Below, one piece after another: positions 5,976 through 11,589 of a DNA stretch of 13,054 nt; the first letter of the stretch is position 1, and each line of letters starts with the position of its first letter. The position numbers were made by a program, and so were the translations under genes. Below the pieces are notes generated by a model. It worked only from the letters and a program-made list of their open reading frames with translations, made no database searches and was not told the DNA's origin. Source of the DNA: 4572-123 sp002084545 (lineage in GTDB: Bacteria > Desulfobacterota > Desulfobacteria > Desulfobacterales > 4572-123); the NCBI GenBank assembly GCA_029939715.1, contig JAOZSJ010000106.1, positions 1-13,054 of the forward strand, in the 5' to 3' direction.

Positions 5976-7619
5976 TTACCCCCTTCTATTTTTTGCCGAG
6001 AGGATACGGCCTGCGGCGTGAAGAAAAACTCCTGCCAGAGAACCGATGATAAGAAGCAAGCCCCCTATTTCGATCCATTTGTTATAATCGCGGCCGGGGA
6101 TATAAACACCGGCCAGTTGCGCCAGACGGCCTTTTCCCCGCATGTGGCATTCAAAACAGGTCAGGGCTGATTCGGCGGGCGCCACCATGTGCGTGATTGG
6201 AAAAGTGTACGTTGTTTCCACAAAATCGAATTTACCACTGTAAGGAAGCTCTGTAGCCTCGGCACCTGTAAGTAACGCCGATTCCCAGTCAAAGGTAGTC
6301 CAAAAACCTTCCGGCCCCGATACAAGCGGTGTGAGTAATCTGTTATTTATTCTATCGTATGGTTGTTTGCCACGATGGACTTTAAACGGGAATATGAGGG
6401 AATTCTCATCATCCTTGTCTCCCACCGGCCTGCTCACGGCAACTATTTTACTCGGATCAATTTTATCCTTGGCGGTAAGCGTAACGATTGAGCCGTTAAA
6501 CCAGAAATATTCCGGTTTGACGTTTTTCTCCCATCGCATTTCGCCTTTTTTGGACATGTAGCTGTGTTTACCGAATTTTCCCTCTTCCTGGTAAGGTTTG
6601 CCGTCTTTCAGTTTGCCGGCCAGGGACCAGTCCCACCACATTTTTGTTGGTTTTTCACGTGCAAATGAAGGGATATGGCAGCTCTGGCAGGCGACTCTGT
6701 CCGTATGGTCATTGATTTTTCGACCGATTTTGTGGGGTTTTGCCCCATGGCAGGAGACGCACATGATTTTTGGCGTCAAATCGTCCTGCGTCAGGCTTTT
6801 GCGATGCAGCGACGCCGGTGTGGCATACACCCGTCCGGCAACGTGGTGTACCCGGGTTGTGTGACAGCGCGTACATCGAAAATTCTGTCCTTCACGACTC
6901 ATGTGCACGTCTAACCCCTTGCCTGGATTGATCATGGAAGAATCCAGATCGCCATGCTTGACACCATCGCCACCGCCGCCGTAAAAATGGCAGGAACCGC
7001 AATTTTCGCGCGTTGGGCGGCCAATTGCGGTAATCGCTTCATAAAAAGTTTTTTGAATATCGGCGGTCATCTCTTTGGCGTCGGGATCACCGGCAAAAGC
7101 CTTATACGTCGCAAACGCTTCATTAATATCATCAAACTCCGCCTTGGAATTAAAAAGCCCGGGCAATTTCTGGCTATGACACACCAGGCAATTAACTCCT
7201 TCACTTTTACCTCTCCAGCCGGGGTGGCAGTCCAGGCACATTTGATCCTTCATTTTATTGGTCGAGATACAGAAATTGTTGACTGAATGGCCGGCTTTGC
7301 CGGTAATTGGATCTTCAGCGGAATTGGGATCCGTCCAGGTCCAGTGAATTGTTTTTTTGAATTGTTCCTCCGCCTCGGTATGACAACTCAGACATACCCG
7401 TGTGATCTCGGAGCCTGATTTGAAATTTTGCCGCAGCACCTTGTGTTTGCTATGATCAGTCGTGTCCCATAGTTCACGATCCTTGATTACCTGATGAGCC
7501 AGTTTGCGCCCAGGCGCCTGCTCCTCCTGTGCTGCATTCGACCCCACCGGTGTCACAACTAAGGCGCACAACATAAATAAAACAGATAGATCAATAAAAT
7601 GTTTTGTTTTTGATTGCAT
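5976..7619 (-). CDS. Membrane-anchored octaheme c-type cytochrome, tetrathionate reductase (OTR) family
   Basis: This 547-residue exported cytochrome has an N-terminal signal peptide (about 1-30) and eight CXXCH heme sites, starting at residues 76, 128, 144, 207, 249, 287, 311 and 488. The NNFC...CLDCHPGW segment (114-135) is typical of octaheme tetrathionate reductases. In that family the active-site heme has a lysine ligand, and K122 and K124 lie in the right area. The Shewanella OTR reduces tetrathionate, nitrite and hydroxylamine in vitro; the substrate here is unknown. Unlike that soluble enzyme, this one ends in a hydrophobic helix (about 515-537) followed by basic residues, so it should be tethered to the membrane beside the cytochrome b encoded 3 bases downstream. 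It starts 13 bases after the ten-helix membrane protein, with an AAAGG ribosome-binding site. The three genes form a tight operon. Confidence 0.9.
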   Translation of the reverse strand: MQSKTKHFIDLSVLFMLCALVVTPVGSNAAQEEQAPGRKLAHQVIKDRELWDTTDHSKHKVLRQNFKSGSEITRVCLSCHTEAEEQFKKTIHWTWTDPNSAEDPITGKAGHSVNNFCISTNKMKDQMCLDCHPGWRGKSEGVNCLVCHSQKLPGLFNSKAEFDDINEAFATYKAFAGDPDAKEMTADIQKTFYEAITAIGRPTRENCGSCHFYGGGGDGVKHGDLDSSMINPGKGLDVHMSREGQNFRCTRCHTTRVHHVAGRVYATPASLHRKSLTQDDLTPKIMCVSCHGAKPHKIGRKINDHTDRVACQSCHIPSFAREKPTKMWWDWSLAGKLKDGKPYQEEGKFGKHSYMSKKGEMRWEKNVKPEYFWFNGSIVTLTAKDKIDPSKIVAVSRPVGDKDDENSLIFPFKVHRGKQPYDRINNRLLTPLVSGPEGFWTTFDWESALLTGAEATELPYSGKFDFVETTYTFPITHMVAPAESALTCFECHMRGKGRLAQLAGVYIPGRDYNKWIEIGGLLLIIGSLAGVFLHAAGRILSAKNRRG

Positions 7620-7632
7620 GAGCCGTACCTTT

Positions 7633-8799
7633 CTACCGTGTGTCCTTCAAATGATCGTGTACAAGCCTGAGCAACAACCAGCCGGTGATTAATTGCAGAA
7701 CAATTAACAGGAATGAAAAAAATATGTAAACAGCTCCGAATTTGCTGATAATTTCGCTTGCCACCATCACCTTGTTTAACACGAAATGTCCCATGACGAC
7801 TAAAGCAACTCCCGGACAGATCAGAGCCAGGGTCACCGGGGTGTTTTCCTCGCGGTTGAGCAGGGTGTGAAAGTAGTTCATACTTTGCATGACCGCCCAG
7901 CCCATAAGCAGGAATATGCCCTGTATGGAGAAAATAATCACCAGCAGAATATAGTTTGAGGCGCCATGACCGAGCTCCAGCGTATGCAGACCATGACTTA
8001 AACGCATGATGGCGATTCCCGCCGTGGTTAATATTGGAATGACCACCCAGAGCGTGGGTAAGGAAGTGCGTGAAATCCCCTCCCTGAACATGGCGTTCAT
8101 ACCGATAGTCAGTTTGATCAGGCCCAGAAACAGAGAGCCGGTAATAAAAGAAAGCGATAACAGGTAACTGATAGCGATCACGATATTGTTATGACTCATG
8201 GCGGCGGGAGCGGCAAGACCCACACCAACCATGGCAAAGGCAAAAGTGGGCAGCAACTGGGTAAATGAGTTGTTGGCGGTACTGTCAAAACTGCCATGGT
8301 GCAGGACAAGGCTGAAAAACTTCAGGTAGATACGGCTGGCCCAGATACCGAGTATGACAAACAATAGTATCGAAACGGGAAAAAGCCATTCAATGATACT
8401 CCATAATCCCGGTATAAAAACGGCTGCAATAATAAAAGCGGCGTTGATGCTCATAGCGCAGGTCAACGGTATTGCCGTCAGTTGGGTATGGGCGTTGGTG
8501 CCCATGATTTTTTCAACGCCGCCGGCTGCTTTAAATCGGTTGTATTGTCTAAAATTTAAAAACAGCCACCTGAAGTGAAACCAGCCGGACAGTAAAATGC
8601 CGGCGAGGCCAAGTATAATTATTCCCTGCTTGCAGAAACCGGCGGTTTGCAGATGAGAAACCCAGTCATTATAGACCGGAATAGGCCGGCCGGGATGGGG
8701 TACCCAGAACAACAGGTACATAAAAAAAGTAACCACCATACCTCCCGCGCCTAACGATGCCAGAAAATGTAATGGAGACCAATTTGCAAATTGTTTCAT
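7633..8799 (-). CDS. Polytopic membrane protein (about ten helices) of the OTR operon
   Basis: This 388-residue protein is almost entirely hydrophobic, with about ten helices. Many histidines lie at or near helix ends (for example H53 or so in SHLQTAGF, then WFHFRW, NAHTQLTAIPL, LVLHHG, AMSHNN, RLSHGLHTLELGHG and VMGHFVLN), so heme b or quinone binding is possible. It is the first gene of the operon with the OTR-family octaheme cytochrome and cytochrome b, and has an AGAGG ribosome-binding site. I recall a family called TsoY ((seleno)protein) of similar size near such genes, but cannot confirm membership from sequence alone. If correct, the cysteine in AGFCKQG is a candidate for the position that is selenocysteine in relatives. 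A permease-like role for a sulfur compound, or a quinone-linked redox role, are both open. Confidence 0.72.
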   Translation of the reverse strand: MKQFANWSPLHFLASLGAGGMVVTFFMYLLFWVPHPGRPIPVYNDWVSHLQTAGFCKQGIIILGLAGILLSGWFHFRWLFLNFRQYNRFKAAGGVEKIMGTNAHTQLTAIPLTCAMSINAAFIIAAVFIPGLWSIIEWLFPVSILLFVILGIWASRIYLKFFSLVLHHGSFDSTANNSFTQLLPTFAFAMVGVGLAAPAAMSHNNIVIAISYLLSLSFITGSLFLGLIKLTIGMNAMFREGISRTSLPTLWVVIPILTTAGIAIMRLSHGLHTLELGHGASNYILLVIIFSIQGIFLLMGWAVMQSMNYFHTLLNREENTPVTLALICPGVALVVMGHFVLNKVMVASEIISKFGAVYIFFSFLLIVLQLITGWLLLRLVHDHLKDTR

Positions 8800-8885
8800 G
8801 ATAGGACCTCTCCCGAGCCGGGCAAACCCGCCGGGGGCGGAGAAACCGGCGCTGGTGAAAAAAATTTATGCCGCAAGTAACAAAT

Positions 8886-8926
8886 ATTATAATTTTTTTG
8901 ACCTGTTTGCGTACTGCATATACAGG
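8886..8926 (-). promoter_or_regulatory. Candidate promoter and inverted repeat for the leftward OTR operon
   Basis: On the minus strand TATAAT (8891-8886) is a perfect -10 hexamer, about 87 bases before the start at 8799. No good -35 is present. Instead CCTGT (8902-8906) and ACAGG (8922-8926) form an inverted repeat centred near 8914, about 36 bases before the expected transcription start. That fits an activator-dependent promoter. The arms are only 5 bases, so chance cannot be excluded. Confidence 0.35.
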
Positions 8927-8930
8927 CAAG

Positions 8931-9022
8931 CCTTAATCCCTTTCAATAATGGAATTCGACTGAGGCGGCCCCATTTTAAAAAAAAGGGGGGCATTCGGAG
9001 GAAAATTCCTCCTTGAGGGGGC
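8931..9022. repeat. Probable decayed dispersed palindromic repeat (MITE-like)
   Basis: The stretch contains two GC-armed hairpins. GCCCC at 8968-8972 pairs with the G-run ending near 8991 across an A/T-rich loop. GGAGGAA (8997-9003) pairs with TTCCTCC (9006-9012) across two bases. AATTC...TGAGG-rich blocks occur on both sides (about 8952-8970 and 9004-9022). Its composition of C-runs, an A/T core and G-runs, and its spurious translation rich in Pro-Pro, Lys-Gly and Leu, resemble dispersed intergenic repeats of deltaproteobacteria and cyanobacteria. Boundaries are approximate and other copies cannot be seen here. Confidence 0.4.
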
Positions 9023-9108
9023 GAACTATCAGTGTTATTTTTTAAAATGAAAATTATTGAAAATTTTAGTTGTCTGTAATATGAAAAATTGTTATAGCAT
9101 AAGCAGAT

Positions 9109-9135
9109 AATAAAATAAATGACAATTATTTTATT
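9109..9135. promoter_or_regulatory. Perfect AT-rich inverted repeat upstream of the NapC-type gene
   Basis: AATAAAATAA (9109-9118) and TTATTTTATT (9126-9135) are perfect 10-base arms around ATGACAA. It lies 40 bases before the start codon at 9175. It could be an operator, or a hairpin in the leader RNA. The surroundings are so AT-rich that a chance repeat is not excluded. Confidence 0.35.
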
Positions 9136-9174
9136 CAGAAATGGTGACATACAGTATAATAACGGAGGTAATTA

Positions 9175-9753
9175 ATGACGTCAGAGGCTGTTCCGAAAAA
9201 GTCCTCCAAAAAGGGCAGGCTGGGATGGGTGTTCGGTGTGGTTGTCGGTCTTGTCCTGGCAGCTATAACCGTGCTCGCTTCGGGTTTCATGATAGAGACC
9301 ACGAATACCGATACTTTTTGCGTCAGTTGCCATTATATGAAGCCGTTTCAGACATCATGGAAAATGGGCGTGCACGGAGGGCAGAATCCCCAGGGATTCA
9401 CTGCTCAGTGTGTCGACTGCCATCTGCCCCATGGGAGTTTTATAGAATATTTTACCGCCAAGGCTGTTACGGGAACAAATGATGTTATTCACCATTTATA
9501 TATTGATGAACACACATATGACTGGGCAGGCGCCGCTGAAAAAAACCGGCTGAAATTTACTTATGACAACGCATGCCGCCACTGCCATCATAATTTGACA
9601 CCGCCGGGGCTGAAAGTCGGCGGATTTATCGCTCATCGCGCATACCTTCGCGGAGAAATAACAAAAAGGTGTACCGAATGCCACCCCCATGTGGGGCATA
9701 AAAATATGATTGAAGAAGTAGATAAATATCTCAGCAGAAATAAAAAAAAATAG
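9175..9753 (+). CDS. Tetraheme NapC/NrfH-family quinol dehydrogenase (CycX-like)
   Basis: This 192-residue protein is anchored by one N-terminal helix (about 17-39) preceded by lysines and has four CXXCH sites at residues 49, 79, 134 and 166. The first reads CVSCHYM: a methionine two residues after the CXXCH histidine, as in NrfH and NapC, where it can ligate the first heme. The family oxidises menaquinol and passes electrons to a periplasmic reductase. The next gene, 58 bases on, encodes an octaheme HAO-family cytochrome, the same pairing as the cycX-haoA module of Campylobacterota, so that protein is the likely partner. GGAGG (9164-9168) sets the start. It reads away from the OTR operon. 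Among NapC, NrfH and CycX subtypes I choose CycX-like by context only. Confidence 0.88.
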   Translation: MTSEAVPKKSSKKGRLGWVFGVVVGLVLAAITVLASGFMIETTNTDTFCVSCHYMKPFQTSWKMGVHGGQNPQGFTAQCVDCHLPHGSFIEYFTAKAVTGTNDVIHHLYIDEHTYDWAGAAEKNRLKFTYDNACRHCHHNLTPPGLKVGGFIAHRAYLRGEITKRCTECHPHVGHKNMIEEVDKYLSRNKKK

Positions 9754-9811
9754 AGTTGCACAGCTTTTAAATATGCAAAATTAAACAGTTTGGTAATTCA
9801 AGGAGGGGAAA

Positions 9812-11206
9812 ATGAAGAACTCTATCGGTAAGATTGGGATAATAGGCCTGATTCTGTTATTAACAGCGGGTATCGCTTCTTCCTTTGCACAATCACAATA
9901 TCCCAATCTGGGACAAAAGGAGCTGGTGATAAAAAGAGGATTCACTCAGGATGCCTTAAACTGCATTGAGTGTCACGCAAAGAAGATGCCGGGTACGGTT
10001 GAAGCCTGGAAAAGCGGCAGTATGGCTCATGCCGGAGTTTCATGTTACGACTGCCACGTGGTTGAAAGAACGTCACCTATGGCAAATCAGTGCGAAGGCC
10101 TCAAAGGCACCGATACTTACATTTCTCCCATGGTATCATCCAAAACCTGCTCCCGGTGTCATCCAGGTGAAGTGGAGCAATTCCTGAAAAGCGGGCATGC
10201 AAAACTTGCCAGCAAAGCGGTCATGGATGTATCAAAGATCGGCGGCAAGCTGATTAAACTTCAGTACCATTATGAAGGTATGGGTTTCATTGATAATCCT
10301 GATATGAAGCTGGATGGGCTGACACCTAAGAATATGCCTGCTTATAACAGAGCTTCCAGGGCATCCGGCTGCCAGATGTGTCACGGAACACAGGTAGAAA
10401 TGGGACCGGACAACAAGCCCCTTTATGAAACATGGCCCGGAGGAGTTGGGACAAGATACCCCGACGGCTCCGTGGGAACCTGTACAGTATGCCATACCAG
10501 ACATAAATTTGATATAGCTGAAGCAAGAAAACCGGAAGCATGTGCTTCCTGCCATCTCGGTCCGGATCATCCGGATATCGAGATTTATATTTCAAGTAAA
10601 CATGGGCAACAGTTCTTAACCCATGGTGAAGATTGGAAATGGGATAGTGCACCGGATACATGGGAGCCCGGCGATTATACAGCGCCGACCTGTGCAGTCT
10701 GTCACATGAGCGGCATTGGAGAGCTTTCAACCACCCATAATATCAATGAGCGGTTGAAGTGGGATCTCATGCATAAAAAAAGCGTCATCAGAAGCGGTGA
10801 AAGAGGGGATGGCGAAAAAGGCGACAAGCTGATGCGGAAAGTCTGTGCCAACTGCCACGGTTCGACCCATACGCAAGTACAGAGAACCACACTGGATAAT
10901 TCCGTCGCACTGTACAACAAGTACTGGGATGGGGCTGTAAAGATGAAAAAAGAGCTTTCTGAAAAGGGGCTTCTTAAGAAAGATGCCTGGAGAGATGGTT
11001 TTCAGGAGCTTATGTACTATCTGTGGCACCACACGGGAAGAAGGGCAAGGCAGGGGACTGCCATGAATGGTCCTGATTATGCCCATTGGCATGGATTTTT
11101 CCAGGTATTCCAGGTGTACCAGGATATGGAAGAGATCTATAATTACAGGCTCAAATACAATAAAATTGAGGAACTCAGCCATGTCATGAGCAGCGGTCCT
11201 CTTTAA
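9812..11206 (+). CDS. Octaheme c-type cytochrome, hydroxylamine oxidoreductase (HAO) family, probably reductive
   Basis: This 464-residue periplasmic cytochrome has a signal peptide (about 1-27, ending SSFAQ) and eight CXXCH sites at residues 51, 78, 113, 187, 224, 244, 294 and 345. The block CASCHLGPDHPDIEIYISSKHG (244 onward) and GPDYAHWHGFF (420-430) match the HAO family; the D252-H253 pair probably corresponds to the catalytic Asp-His of HAO. Oxidative HAOs carry a tyrosine that crosslinks to the P460 heme and trimerises the enzyme. I cannot place that residue by eye, so oxidation versus reduction is not settled from sequence. Context (NapC/NrfH-type donor upstream, hcp downstream, an anaerobe) favours reduction of nitrite to hydroxylamine or ammonium. 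AAGGAGGGG precedes the ATG. A strong terminator follows the TAA, so hcp is transcribed separately. Confidence 0.88.
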   Translation: MKNSIGKIGIIGLILLLTAGIASSFAQSQYPNLGQKELVIKRGFTQDALNCIECHAKKMPGTVEAWKSGSMAHAGVSCYDCHVVERTSPMANQCEGLKGTDTYISPMVSSKTCSRCHPGEVEQFLKSGHAKLASKAVMDVSKIGGKLIKLQYHYEGMGFIDNPDMKLDGLTPKNMPAYNRASRASGCQMCHGTQVEMGPDNKPLYETWPGGVGTRYPDGSVGTCTVCHTRHKFDIAEARKPEACASCHLGPDHPDIEIYISSKHGQQFLTHGEDWKWDSAPDTWEPGDYTAPTCAVCHMSGIGELSTTHNINERLKWDLMHKKSVIRSGERGDGEKGDKLMRKVCANCHGSTHTQVQRTTLDNSVALYNKYWDGAVKMKKELSEKGLLKKDAWRDGFQELMYYLWHHTGRRARQGTAMNGPDYAHWHGFFQVFQVYQDMEEIYNYRLKYNKIEELSHVMSSGPL

Positions 11207-11239
11207 TAAACAATAAACAGGATATTTATCCTTCCTATC

Positions 11240-11277
11240 AACCCCTGATTCTGTTAGTTCAGTCTCAGGGGTTTTTT
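11240..11277 (+). terminator. Rho-independent terminator after the HAO-family gene
   Basis: AACCCCTGA (11240-11248) pairs perfectly with TCAGGGGTT (11265-11273) around a 16-base loop and is followed by a T-run. It lies 34 bases after the stop of the octaheme gene. A second exact copy of AACCCCTGA at 11291-11299 could pair with the same 3' arm. Confidence 0.85.
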
Positions 11278-11352
11278 ATTGAAAAAATTTAACCCCTGAA
11301 CGTCCAACAGCGAATATTCAAATTCCAGTGCGGCTTCCAGAATAATTGTCGC

Positions 11353-11382
11353 TTGACAAGTCTTTATTTGCCGGATTATAGT
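11353..11382 (+). promoter_or_regulatory. Sigma70-type promoter upstream of hcp (distal)
   Basis: TTGACA (11353-11358) is a perfect -35. TATAGT (11377-11382) matches the -10 consensus in five of six positions with an 18-base spacer. The predicted start near 11389 gives a leader of about 200 bases before the hcp ATG at 11590. It sits just after the terminator of the preceding operon. The rest of 11207-11589 holds the terminator, the HcpR/FNR-like site and no gene. Confidence 0.5.
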
Positions 11383-11482
11383 TTTTGAGAAAGCATCTGT
11401 CTTTTATCTTTGTCTCTATAGACCGTCACATATTAAATAACGCATTTGTTTACGTCTGTTTTTTCAATCTTTTCTTACCTTT

Positions 11483-11522
11483 TTGACTTAAATCAATGAA
11501 AGATGCCAAGTCGGGAGATAAT
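11483..11522 (+). promoter_or_regulatory. FNR/HcpR-like site with proximal -10 box controlling hcp
   Basis: TTGACTTAAATCAA (11483-11496) is a near-perfect CRP/FNR-family palindrome, one base from TTGAT-N4-ATCAA. GATAAT (11517-11522) follows as a -10 box, five of six to consensus. With a start near 11529 the palindrome is centred at about -40, the class II activator position. HcpR, a CRP/FNR-family regulator, is known to control hcp in Desulfobacterota. The spacing is about two bases shorter than the usual -41.5. Confidence 0.6.
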
Positions 11523-11589
11523 GTCGGGACAAAATTACAACAGGCCTGTTTGAGGTCAACTATCAACGATCCACACAAGGAGGGTTACC

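Larger units (their letters stand above)
8800..9174. other. Divergent intergenic region between the OTR and NapC/HAO operons
   Basis: These 375 bases hold no gene I can support. Next to the leftward operon lies a -10-like TATAAT on the minus strand. The middle carries GC-rich hairpins that look like a decayed dispersed repeat. The right part is very AT-rich and contains a perfect 10-base inverted repeat. A weak plus-strand promoter candidate is TTGTCT (9070-9075), 17 bases, TATAGC (9093-9098). The first gene on the right has GGAGG at 9164-9168 as ribosome-binding site. Confidence 0.6.

Noticed and set aside
8887..9150. Minus-strand open frame in the divergent intergenic region
   Set aside because: Its translation runs through the palindromic repeat and AT-rich promoter DNA and has the look of spurious repeat-derived peptides.
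9155..9160. TATAAT as the -10 of the NapC-HAO operon
   Set aside because: Transcription would begin near 9167, inside the ribosome-binding site at 9164-9168, only 8 bases before the ATG. There is also no -35.
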